DNA from: Amaranthus tricolor
Lineage: Eukaryota; Streptophyta; Magnoliopsida; Caryophyllales; Amaranthaceae
Direction of reading: 5' to 3'
NCBI RefSeq assembly: GCF_026212465.1
Contig: NC_080062.1
Location: 10,068,738-10,132,737, forward strand
DNA: 64,000 nt
The translations under genes and the position numbers were made by a program. Positions 21,661-34,800 of this stretch are shown here, piece by piece (within the stretch, counting starts at the first letter, position 1; every line of letters begins with the position of its first letter). The notes below the pieces were generated by a model that was not told where the DNA came from, did no database searches, and was given only the letters and a program-made list of their open reading frames with translations.

Positions 21661-21896
21661 AGCCTTTTCTTGTGCATGATATGACCTCGCTTGCAGCAGG
21701 ATCACACAACATACAAAATAAAATGTCATCATGTTTAGTTTCTACAATTCTTTCTCTAGGCTTTTCGTAAAGCTTCTACAAGATTCCAAGCTAAGTTCAA
21801 AACAATATAAACTAACTAAAGATAACTCTTGTAGTCAAGTTCCCGAAATTTGACAGAATAAATTATATTCGTTACATATAGTCATCGAAATTTCAG

Positions 21897-22204
21897 GATG
21901 TTTTGTATTTCATGATGGAAATATCCACATGAAGATATGCAACACAAGCCAAGAAAAACAAGAAGAATACGGATACCAAGATCAGTGGCTCAACGAGCAT
22001 GAAGGCAGGTTTGAAATCGTAGTAAACCTGAAAGGAAAAAATGGACACTTATTTAGCTTTAAAACACATGGATCACACAATCTCCCGCAACTCAAAGAAG
22101 AAACAATCACGTTTTTATACAGAAAAAATGGAGATGAGCTCACGCCACGGCTACACACAATAAAGGAGGCGATCAAAACAATGAAGACAATGCTCGTAAT
22201 GTAG
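21897..22204 (+). CDS. Unassigned exon-like frame
   Basis: Open from a TTTCAG acceptor-like site at 21891-21896 (first ATG of the frame at 21929) to TAG at 22202-22204. The product is GCFVFHDGNIHM onward, with QWLNEHEGRFEIVVNLKG and SFKTHGSHNLPQLKEE. Composition looks protein-like (mixed charge, regular hydrophobics) and unlike the repeats around it. I do not recognise the family. It could be an exon of a gene pointing right, a captured fragment or a pseudogene. Confidence 0.35.
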
Positions 22205-24332
22205 TGAGTATGCAAGTGCACTTAATCAGAGATGGATATTTCAAAATTAACTGACAAAACTATTCAGCCTGGTGCAGGTAATCCACCAGCACTAGAGTCG
22301 ACAGGCAGCTACCTATGGGTCAATCAAGCAACCCCGGTTTGTTTAAGTCCAGGATTCATTCATGCATAATTAGTCTTACTAATCATAATACTAGAGGTTA
22401 TATTGTGCCTTGTAACCACCATTCTAATAAAAGATTTTGTAGATCTAATAATAATGTTTTGATTTGTACTTCCTTACATGGCCTTTTTGGCCAGCACAAC
22501 AATATTCATGCAATCCGTGTAGTATCGTTTGACATACCACCTTGTACTTCGATACAACTAGGTCTAGGAATTGACTGATCAATGAAAGCAGATTTATTAC
22601 CTACTTTGCTCCAACTGGTAAGAAATCTGAGATGTAGACTTAAAGTCAATCTTTCCCAGTTTTGGAGTTGTTTTTAGGATCAAGCATAGTTGTTAAGATC
22701 CCAATTCAAATTGTAGAATCGTACTATTTAGCGATATACGATTCAATGAATCTCTCGACTAGAAAAAAGTTACAAATTTGAGTCAAATTTAATAATTCAA
22801 ACAAAGCTATTAATTGAGATATACATGTTAGCAATCATAAAGCTAAAAAATATATATCAATAACTACCTTTTTCAACTTATATGAAAAAAATCTATATTT
22901 ACGTTGGAAAAATCTTATGATTCTACAATATGATTCAGAGTGCCCCTTCTGAATCATAGGAGAGTCCTTGGATTCATGGTTAAAGCTCAAAGCTGAAAAT
23001 TTGAGTTCTTTGTATTAATTGTGAATAACTGTTAAAGATATAAATTTGAATTTGGAAACAACAATTAGGATTCCTCACAAACAAGATTTAAATCTAAAGG
23101 TGGAAGCTTAAATCATTTATCAATAGGCAAAAATATGTATATACAAGGATACTTGTTGATTCCCAAGCGATAACTAGTTATGTGCCAAGCAAGAAGAATG
23201 CAGAAAATGAGGTCGCAAAGGATGGATCACGGAGCACCATTTTCCCACAAAGGATGGTTCATAAAGTTCCCAATTCAGGACAAAAACTTAACTTTCAAGC
23301 TCCAAGTGTTTCCATCACATAATCTGATTTTGCATCCAAACAATGTTCCTGACTATAAGGTTGCCACAACGCATGAAATATAACCTTAAGTAATGTCTCA
23401 TCCAGGCCTTTAAATACCAACATGAAAGGCTAGAAGTAAGAGGTAGCAAGGCTTAAATCTTAATGATGAAGAAAGCAGTATTGCTTCATCAAAACCAAAG
23501 TATCAGGTTTTGATGAAAATACAACGCACAATCGTCAATAGATTTTCTTCACACGCAAAGTGGTTGGACAACTCACCTCAAGATGGCCATATCTCACTAG
23601 TTTGAAGTTCTCTTGGGGTGTAATTTTATCCACAAGGGATCCAGTGACTACATGGACCATACACCAAAAACATTACAACCAAAAATGAAACCTGGACTAT
23701 TACCAAATGAAGTACGGGTGCCAACAAATATGTCAGCTCTTGAGACAACTTGATATGCTTTATGGTAGTTCAATGGACCAAAATGAACCATGGATTTCAC
23801 TAATGGACTCAATAAAAGTATCAAATAAATCGAAACATGTTGTAATCAATTGATCAAACAAATACAAACTCATACACAGTATGTAAGGAATCATATTGCT
23901 ATTAATCACGTGTCATGTAACATCAAAATTTTTATTCAACTCACGCTCCGAACAAAAATCACATCCTGAAATCCCTTTATATAGCTAAAATAACCTACTA
24001 AAACAAGGAATCTCGTTAGCCAATAAAGCATGTTTTATTCGGAGAGTGAGTTGAATGAAAATTACCAAAATGAAATACAAATTCAAATTATAATTTGGCG
24101 CAAAACTAATAATCCTAAATTTACAAATCAATATCAGCTAATGTCCCCCTAGTAGCCTCCCTTCCAAGTCACAAGGGAAACTATCAAACTATAATATGCG
24201 CCATTGAATACACATCAAATAAGTAGAGTGAATGAAGTTCAATAGAGTTTGATTTGACTGCAAGGTTTCAACTAAAATTCAATGGATAAATTTTCAATAC
24301 TGCACAGAATTTAAATAGAAGTAGTACATCAC
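22205..24332. other. No identifiable gene
   Basis: AT-rich DNA downstream of the last OST1 exon seen. Weak frames at 22315-22578 and 23180-23383 on the plus strand have no recognisable motif. The remaining OST1 C-terminal exons were looked for on the minus strand and not found. A foldback lies at 23927-24063. Confidence 0.5.
23927..24063. repeat. Foldback with about 31-bp arms
   Basis: Left arm around ATTCAACTCACGCTCCGAA and right arm around TTCGGAGAGTGAGTTGAAT pair with about three mismatches over 31 bp, separated by roughly 75 bp. It may be a small inverted-repeat element or a hairpin RNA source. Confidence 0.6.
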
Positions 24333-27300
24333 CTGAAAGGGGGAATTGTGCTCTGGCACCACATTCATCTTGTTCAAAACCACAACAGTTCTTCCAAAGA
24401 CATCAAGATATGAATAAGTGGTCTGCAAACATCAGAAACATTAGATTTTTGCAATTGAGTCCATTAAGTGAAAATGCCATTTCAAAAGACAAAATGATCA
24501 AGAACCCTCCCCTACTATTTCTTCATCCTTCTCTCAAGCACCAATTGTCGAATAAGGAAATAGAATATGAAAACATTCAGCTAGAAGTTGATTTCAGATA
24601 TTTCAACTTCATACTAGAAATAATAATAAAATATTGGTGACATTCAAAATTTTGGGGAAAATATATTTGAAAAAAATAAGAAAAACTAAATACAATTCAA
24701 GAGCCCCTCAAGAAAGGAAAAAGTATAATTACTACAATCATTCCAAGAAATACTATAATTTTTACATTAACAAAAAATATATTCTTATATTAGAATTTTC
24801 ATGTGCAACAGCAACGATAAAGCCTTAGTCCTAAAATGTAGTAAAAAACTTGTTTCCCATAAACCCTCTTCCTCCATCAACGGTGTTGAGAGCTATATGA
24901 TCCTTCATCCTTGATCTCTTCTAATCATTTGATATCCCACCATCCAAGTCATCTTTAGCCAGACTAGACCCTTTCAAGAATGCATTCAAGTATTCGGTTT
25001 GGTATTTTGTGAAACTTTCCCATTTCGTTTGACTCAAAAATCAAGTATTGAAAATCAAGGTGTCACATGGATAGTGGGCACCAGAGTCAAGGTAACATAG
25101 CATTTGTTTCCTTGTCAATTGATCTTTTGGTTGTAAGACCTTGGCTCTAGTGCCCACTATCCATGTGAGACCTTGACTTTCAACACTCAAATAAGTGAAG
25201 TTGATCTCCCTTGTAACATAAGTTAATAAAGGCGCCAAGTGAACCTTAGTGATAGCTCAATATTTTCCCTGGAAATGAAAGTCATATGCTAAAACTCTTT
25301 TCTATAGTTAAGCAAACCCTAGATCTAAAAATACATAAAGTTTCTAAAATCTAAGTTTTAATTGGCTAGAATTCCATGAAAGAGAATATATGGGTCATTA
25401 CTCATTAGATTTGATTCTAATGCAATCTAAATTACAAACCTCCATGTTTTGGAAGGAGTTGTTGAGTTCAACATTCTTGGAGTCGTAGTGAGCATAACAC
25501 TAGCTAAGATCCTATCTTACCTTCCAACAAGATAAAGGTGTTAAAACATAAATATTCAAGCAAGATCTAGGAGTTAAATGAAAATTATTCAATGAACCAC
25601 AATAGAAGTCCCCAAGTCAAGATGTAACTTCCATACCCCTAACATATTGCAAGTATGACTAGCATTATTATTTAGATTATGAATTATGGTCTACTACTTT
25701 GGAAACTACATACACCTAAAAATTGTTTCCTATGTATTTATTCAAAAGCGATAGATGATGATTTAGCTTCTAGAATTGAAAATAAGAGGTGCCTACAAAC
25801 ATGAATCTCTATATACGCGGTAGTTGGTACTGCACGATGAAAATAGTGTATTTAAATTTGAACCACGAAGAGAAGCAAGGTACAACAAATTTATAAAAAT
25901 TGATTGACATTCATTTACCTCCAAATGCTGTTCCAGTGTAAACGGTGCCGAAACTGAAGGATTCTTTGATCCCTCAGGCAGAGCTACCTATAAATGTAAG
26001 TTTCACAGGGCAATTTGGACAACATCAATTAGCGATTTAGGAAGAGTGCCATATAGCGAATTTGGTCAACCAAAAGCATTCGACAAACCTTGATAGTTAG
26101 CTTATTCACAACAGTCTCTGCCATAGGGCATCCAAAAGAGAAGTTCAGATACCGTTGTTTGCCATCAGTGGACTCATATAGGAAATCCTCCAAAGGAACT
26201 CTATATCCAATGATAAAAGATGCTTTCCAACCGCCAAATAGAGGATAACGAGGCTCTATTTCGAGATCTGACTGCAAGAACACACGGTAAATCATACTAT
26301 GAAGTTCAATTTTGCCTTGATTGGGAAATACTCAAACACAATAAACAACTATAAGACAAATATGCATTCACTCATACAAAATAGTAAATCACATTACTGG
26401 AATCAATTGTCAAAAATCTAAAATCAAAAACAAAAAGTATCATCCTTTACTTGGATTTCTACAATTAATTCACATTCCACCTGCTCTCAAATCACCAGGG
26501 CCCAAATTGAGCCACGCTAAGAAGTAACTGGCTTAAGAGAGGGATGATAGTTAATAACTTCAAAGTGATGCTAGAAGTATCTTGAAGAGGGAATTGTGCA
26601 ACAGTGTTATGGAGTATTAGAGTAAATAAGAGGTTTTTGAGGAGCCTTGTATGAAAAAGCGATACAGTAACAGTAAGGAAATGAGCTCTAATCTCTATAT
26701 AGATAGAGAAGCCTGATGAGAAGGAAACTATGAAAAGAAGTGAGCGTTTAGTTTGATTAGTTCAATGGCAGTGAGCTAACCAGTTACCACTCAATTACAA
26801 GCCTTTGTTGTACTAGTTACCACTCAAATACAAGCATTCATTGTATCAGTTACCACTCAAGTACATGCCTCTAACGTAGCTTTCTTATCAATGATGCAAT
26901 AGAAATCTATGTTCAGTTTTGTTGTTTTCAGTCTAATTAACAGTAATAAGTTTGTTCTTTCATTAATCATCTAGCAGCTATGCCAATTCATAGCAGACTA
27001 CCTTGTGTAGTGCTTACCATAAAAAACTAATAAAACACATCATGAAAAGGAGGGAAAAGAAAGGCCATGCATAATTGACATCCTGCACCACATCAACAGT
27101 GATAATTAAAGAACAATGGAGCCCAAGATAGCCAATCAACACAGTGAGGTTGAGGAAAATAACACGGGATTCAAAGATACAAAACAAGTGTATAAATCCG
27201 CAAAGAGGTGATTTATAATCCAATGAAAAGAAATTTATAAGCAAATCCATGAAGACCAGTGATATTGGGCATCAGATTATAGTCATTACTTAAGTTTATT

Positions 27301-28815
27301 ATCATCATCATCATCATTATCATACGTAACGTATCATGTTCATAAAAACTATGAACAGGGACTAGAGAGGAATGAAAAACGGCAAACCATACTCATTAAT
27401 TAAGGTTATATTTTGTTATTAGGGGGAGGGGGCTGCTAAGTGCTAACAAGCATTTTAGCTTGTTAAATTAGTGTATAATAAGAAATGAATGTTTTTGAAA
27501 AGTTCTTGTATCTCAATTTAGGATTAAAAGAAAGCTTGAAAGCTCTAGCATAAAGAGCTAAAGAGTTGTATTATTTCCAACTATGTGATCACTATAATTT
27601 AATCTTTGTTTCATTCATATCTTCTTTGTGAATAAAACTACACATCGTTACTCACTAATTAAGGTTATACTTTGTTTATAGGGGGTGGGGGCTGCTAAGT
27701 GCTAACTAGCATGTTAGCTGGTTAAATTAGTGTATAATTAGAAATGAATGTTTTTGACAAGTTCTTGTAATTCTCAATGTAGGACTAAAAGAAAGCTTGA
27801 AAGCTCTAGCATAAAGAGCTAAAGAGTTGTAATATTTCCAACTATGTGAACACTATAATTTAATCTTTGTTTCATTCATATCTTCTTTGTGAATAAAACT
27901 ACAACATCGTTACTTTGATTTCGGTCTGAGAGGTTAAATCCATACACCTAACGGCGTCAAGCCTTCAAGGGTCATATGTTCCAGACTTTGGTGAGTAAAA
28001 GGCAATTAATTAAGTAGTTCGAATTGTTTTCTTATTCACGCAAATCAAACTCCTTATATTAATCGTGCATATGCTTGATTTTTTCACATTATTCATGCAA
28101 GAAAGAAATTGTTCATATAACACTCATTCAAAGAATGAAGTGCAAATTATTTCATGCCAAACTTAGTCGAACATATGTGTGGGAGTAGAAACTACACACT
28201 TAACCTCATTTATCAATTACAAATTTACAATATCCCATTACCTCAATGCTATTAAGCAACTACCAAATAAGCGAGGTTTGGGAGGGTAAGATGTACACAC
28301 ATTATCCATGTAAAAACCAAGAGGCGTTTTTCGATAGACTCAACCTCATCTATCAATTACAAAGATAAATTGTATGATTACCTTCTTCGAGTCCAAGCGC
28401 AAGTGCGATGATGAGATATTTCCTATATCATCTCTGTAGTAAACTGAGTAAACTCTAGGAGGTAGCCTTGCAAGAAGTTGCTTAAATGAAGCTACACCAC
28501 TTACGGAAGGCCTAGACTGATAATCCACCCTGCCACCAAGAAAATACAAAATTTAATATAAAAAATGCTAAAATGTGGGTTAAGGTCATGTGAATGAAAA
28601 AGAGCATCCAAATATGGATATAGCTATAAGAAAAGTAAGCAATAAATGTATTTATATCGTAGGACTAAGGAGAAATGGAGTGCATCGTTAGATAGACATA
28701 AATTGACAATTGCAGTCATAGTCGAATATAAATAAAAACCAGCAAGTAGATAGATATTATTGGATTCATTGAAACTACTACGAGCTCAATAATCTATATA
28801 AATTCACTAATTTTA

Positions 28816-28863
<48 letters not shown>

Positions 28864-31800
28864 TTTACCTATGTTTTATGAAGAATAAGAATTTTCCAAA
28901 TATGAGTACATAAAAATTAACATTAAGTGAGACCCCTTCTCTTTTGCTTTTCAACATAGACAAAGCTTGACATCTCACTCAACCCAAAAGTCTTCTACTT
29001 ATATACACAACATGCATCTATACTCCTATAGGGCATGAATGTGAGATGGAAAGGGGAATTCCTACAAAAAACACCGCTAACCAATATATTTATATCCAAC
29101 TAAGGAGTAGTATTGTGCAAAATTTATCCTAAATTTCGCTTTATGAAGTTGTAAGTATAGATTAATCCACAAATTCAACAAGAAAAATAATTCCAAAACA
29201 TTTTAGTTATCAATAAGAGTACACAAACCGTCTACTCAATGTGTATAGTAATTGAACATGAATTCAATACTACATTGAAAAGTAAAAAGTACTCTCTCTG
29301 TCTCTAAGAGATTGCTACACTTTTCTTTTTAGTTCGTCCTTTTATTTTGCTACAATTCATAGAAAAGTTTCAACTATTCTTTTTTAATCCCGTCCACACA
29401 TTTTAACTCTTCTTTAGTATCATTCACACAATTCATTGTCTCGCCATTTCTTAATCTATGTGCAAAATTTCATTGTTGCAATTTATCAGGTACATAGGGA
29501 GTATGTCTTTGGCACAACTCTACTTTGGGAACTTGTGCTGTAGTATACTTGAGTTATTAGGAGTCGCTAAATGCCAAGAATTGTGTTGCTTGACTTGTAT
29601 CACAATAATTAGAAGGCATCCCTCTCCTCTATATAGAGGGCTCATAAACTCACCCAAGATCAATATAAGAAATATGCAATTATCTCTACTTTTAATCTTT
29701 TCTTTCTTCTTCTCCCTAATTACCAACGTTACTATAACAATTGTATCAACCTTATGATTTAAGGGCCTATAAACCACATATACAAACAACAATAACACTA
29801 TCAAAAGCTTCAGTGGCGAACCTTGATAGTTTTAACATATTGAACCGAGCATGTCATATAAAAATTTAAAAATGATGTCTAAGACTGATATAGTAGGAGC
29901 AAATCCCAAAGGTATATAAATATAAATGTACTACTATAATTAAGAATGTGTTAATGGAATATGTAATGAAAATTATTATTATAAGCAAAAAAAAATCATA
30001 GCATATAAATATACTTATAAAACAACCATCATCATCATCATCATAATCGGTAAATCTAGCAGGGTAGAAGACAAACGTTATATATCCATACCCACTTCAA
30101 AGAAAGGGCAGGAAAAATGTGGTTAAAGAGACCCCTAAACAAAAAAAGCCCTACACCGACAACCGAGGGTGGTGTAGAATATACAATGCAAAAAAACACA
30201 TGTGGAAACAAACAATTATATGAAGTATTGGTTGAAAAAAGTCTTTATAGATATATTGGATTATAATAAGGGTAAAAACAAGATCAATCAAATTTTGACC
30301 CAGCACAAAATTGACCGGAAAGGTGATATGAGATTAGTGGGTCATAATCCAAAAACTTGACCCGTGACCTGACTGAAGCCCAAATACGACCGTTTTGACT
30401 CAAATTTCAATTCCACATCGTCATTTTCTACCCCATGTCATCGTTTTTAGTCAGGACTAAGTACATTTTTAGTCAATTTTGAAATTTTGATTTAACATTA
30501 TGTTGATGTAGCCCTAAAATCAGTATATTAGTCTTTTTCAATATAAAAACATTCTCTATTGAAAGAAAAAAACTTATTATTTATTTATTTGTAAAAATAT
30601 TAATGAAAAGGAAAACATTTGAAGTCCTTGACCCTTTGGGTTGATATGAACCCGACACAACCCGACTTAAAACTAACACGACTTAAAAACAAGAAGACCA
30701 TGAAATTGACCCAACCGAAATGAGTTGACCAAAACACACCCGACCACAATTTAATCACACCTACAAAACAAAAGTCCAGGTTGGATACTTACTAAATGGA
30801 AACCTGAAAACAATAAAAGCAGTGAAAGAAGTAGATGCAAAAATTAAAGACATAGTGGTAAGATTAATTATATAATTTTATACCATAATAACCAATTAAA
30901 TCAATTTGTTTTGATGCAACATGTGTACAAGAGGCCCTCTTTGTTGGCTTGGTTGATTAACTTATGCTTGTTTGTTTGAAAAAGATTTAAAACTCAAAAT
31001 CCAAATTTATTTAAATATGAAGTTCAAGAAACTGTTCCTTTCAAAAAAAAATTTTTTTTTAAGTTCAAGAAATTGTTGCTTCTTTAAGAAAAAAAAACTA
31101 GTGAAAGAAAATAACTTGGAAAAATCTTTAAATTCTCAATAATTATGTGCTAAAGTGGTACCACAAGGATAACGAATGTTTTCAAGCTTTTTGCTATTAA
31201 GATATAATTGTCATGTTATTTTAAGTATCATATATGTTTAAATTGATCTTTAAGCTTTTTAGCAAAAACGCGTGTCTTGCCTACAAAAAGCTTGCCTTGT
31301 GCTATGCGTTTACACTATGTTTGGATGGAAGGAAAGGAAGGAGAAGTATTTAGAGGGATGAAAGATCCTTTGTTTGGATAAGAAAATAAGAGGAAAAGGA
31401 TTTTTGGAGAAGAGGGATTTGGAGGGATTGGATGGAAGATTTTTGTTAAGGTATCAATCTTTCCAAAATTGGAAAGATCCCTTATTTGGATAAGAAAATA
31501 AGAGTCAACGGATTTGGACGGGAGGACTTGGAGGGATTGAATGGATGATTTTTGTTATGGTATCAATCTTTCCAAAGTTGGAAAGATTTGAAGGGAGAAC
31601 TCTTATCTCCCTTTCTTTCCCTTCTCTTCCGTCCTAAACAAACAAGAGTTACTTCCTTTTCATTTCTCTTCCCTTAACTTCCTTCCCTTCTTTCCCCTTC
31701 CTTTCCTTTCTTTTTTCTTTGAAATTGTTATCCAAACTTAGTGTTAGTCTCTAAGGACCTTTTGTATCTTGGTGTGCCTCGTGCTATTTAAAACCAAGGC

Positions 31801-34800
31801 AACAAAGCAAATCATCTTGAAAAACAATTGAAACCATAAGGGTAAATTGAAGGGAAATTTCAAAGAAGGATGGTTGGAACAAATACAAGCAACAAGCAAG
31901 TATAGAGGCACATGTTTGAAAGAGCCAAAAGATTGATTGTTTTATGCACGTCAAGCCTCAAGCTCCAATGGAAACAAAGACAAGTAGTTGATTGATAGTG
32001 GGTGCACATTTCACATGACAAATAACTCGTATATCAACAAGTTAGACTCTTTTCATCAAAGTCCTATTTCCAAATTAGAATTAGTCTGTTTAGTATTGCA
32101 CCGATACTCAAAAAAAATGGTTATTTACTTGACTTTGAATATATTTAATGCACTATTATTTACTAGCCAAAGGAGATCGAAAAAGTCCCATTGTAAAATA
32201 AAAGCTTTCCCAATGAGTAGCGAGACTTGGCTATGGCACATAGGGTATGGATAGTTCAATATGCGTGCTCTAAATTTGGTGAGAGATTTCCTTCAATTCT
32301 GGAGAGCAAAGGTCTATGTGAATCTTGTCTTGTCAACTTGCCAAGAGCACAAGCTAATTTCGCAAAGGAAAAGGTTGGAAGAGGATAAGATTAAATTGCA
32401 AAATCAAACTTATTTTGGTGGAGAAAAGTATACCATCCAGTTCATCAATGATTTCACTCGAATGATATGGGTATATTTTATGAAAAAAATGTAAAGTTTT
32501 CAACATAATTGAAACATTCAAAGCTCTGGCAGAAATGCAAAGTAGGAGTAGAATGGAGTTAGTTGATGAGATAGAAGAGAGGTTTGTGTGTTGTTAAAAA
32601 TTGAGACTTTCAATAAATGAAGTTCTAGAATATGTCAGATTAAATGAAGTAATTAAGACAGGAAGAAGTGTTACTGAGTTATCAGTAGTAGACTAGTAGT
32701 GGTTGAAACACAAAGTGTATATGACTCTTGACTTGTCTCTATCTCTATTCATCTCTCCACTTTTCTCCCTAAAATATCCACTTTGCTCCAATATACAGAA
32801 AAATTGAAAAATTCTTAAGTACTAAATATCTACAAGATGTGACAAATTTGATAAATTATTACAAAAAAGATGGAAAAATTACTTACAAAATCTACAAAAA
32901 AATTTCAAACTCAACCATACACATACCCCAAAATGAGCATTGCCTCTCACCCCTCAAGTTTCTCGTTAATTTAAAACCTACTAACTCATGTTCACAAAAG
33001 TTGAAACCAATTCTAGTTTTTCAAAACTCGTCGAAATCAGGTTTGTGCGAAGCTTTCAAGGGGTGATAAAGAGAATACCTGATTTCGTCATCTACTCACG
33101 TTCAATTTGGTCAAAGCAAAACTCCAAATCTCAATAGGCTAGCTCGACTTAAAACTCATGAGGAAGCTCACAAATATAAATAAAATAAATAAATGATTAT
33201 GGATAATGATTAAGGGTACAGATGATTACGATAAGTAATAATATCATCTAATATTAAAAAGATAACTAAAAATTAATATAAAAAATTAGTATCGTTGTTC
33301 TTTAATTAAAGCCAATATAACTCGAAAACTCCATTCGATTTCAACCAATATTCAAATTGGGGGAAAAGAAAACTCGATCTCAAGATGAGCTTGAATTAAA
33401 GTGAGGTACAAGTCGAGCTAAACCCACTCGAGTTGGACTCATTCAATACCACTCCTTATGAATACAAGCACCCATCACGTATGTGACAACATATATTTTT
33501 GTGATCACATTGGAAGCACTTTCTCCATCATACTTAAGCCACATTTACAACTGACATTGAAACCTAAGATTGACTTGAAGTGCTTTTTTGATAGAGAAAT
33601 TATGTTAATTAAAAAATGAAAGCACAGTTAAGGTACAAGATGTGTCGTCCATGAAACAAGAAACATCATTAAAAAATCCAAAAGCTTTTATCCATAAAGA
33701 TGCTTAAAAATAATTTTCTCTCCCATAATTTCTACGGTCAAAAAATAGTCCCTAAAAATAAAACCATTTCGTTCTAACCATATAGACCAAATGATAAACA
33801 AGAAACATGTATTCCAAATTTTATTAAGGATATAGATAGGCCCAAGACCATAAAATTAAGGATCTAGCACTTATAAAGATTTATATGAAGTTAGTCAACT
33901 TTATCCATCAAGTTCTTTCTTGAACTTCAACTCATGATAAAAGTTCAACACAAATATATAAGTGTCTACATCATTCGAAGTGTTGTACTAGCAAAGACTC
34001 AATCACAATCTATAAATGTTTATGCATAAAGCGCCTCAAAATAAAAAATAAGATAATAGAAATAAAGTTGAATAAGTAGCATAGATTCATGAATTATGCC
34101 ACAATACATCATACCAATTCATGTGACTAGAGAAATAATCAAATTACAGCACTTTAAATGCCAATGCTTTATCCAAAAATATGAGGTTGACCCATATAGC
34201 AGTGTTATCTACTAAATTTTTTCCTTTGACCTAAGTGGTACATTTGGATGATATAATACTCCAGTCACAACTCATAATACAATTACTATCGTAAGAATAA
34301 CAATCATATTGTCACAACTCACATCACATAACAGAGCCCATTAAATTTAATGATTCATAAATTTTGAATTCCTGTTTTAAAGAATTGATTAGAAGTATGA
34401 GAATATGTTCCACGACTTCAGTGAACCCCATATGGTGAAGCCCCTCAAGGTGCCCACACTGCTGTAAGCCAAGATGCAATAGTTTGACCTTGTTTTCAAT
34501 CATTTTTGAAGCTAAACACAAATGTTATAGCTATTGAATGGTGATCGAGAGAGTGCTAGTAGTACCCATTATAAAACGATGGATCATATTTTTAGCCTAG
34601 TTTACACATATGTAATAAAAAATGTCAATCAAAAGTTGAAACAATTGCTATAAGCATTAAGGAAAAGAAACATATACAATGAATCATACCTGGAAAATGA
34701 ACCTTTTAAACGAGCACCAGCATGAGCCAATTTGTAATGCTCAGTAACTTGTATACTGCCCCAATGTGAGATTTCAATCTCTCGTACAAGCTCGTCAACA

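Larger units (their letters stand above)
28530..34689 (-). other. OST1 intron 3, 6.2 kb, repeat-filled
   Basis: Between exon 4 and exon 3. It holds a poly-A tract, a Stowaway MITE, a second MITE and a Ty1/copia relic. The rest (29502-31309, 32561-34689) is AT-rich with no gene or RNA that I can support. Confidence 0.8.

Noticed and set aside
26029..26088. Extension of the OST1 frame beyond LTIK
   Set aside because: A GTTTGT donor follows AAG, and the next exon at 25919-25987 continues with VALPEGSK, which fits the family.
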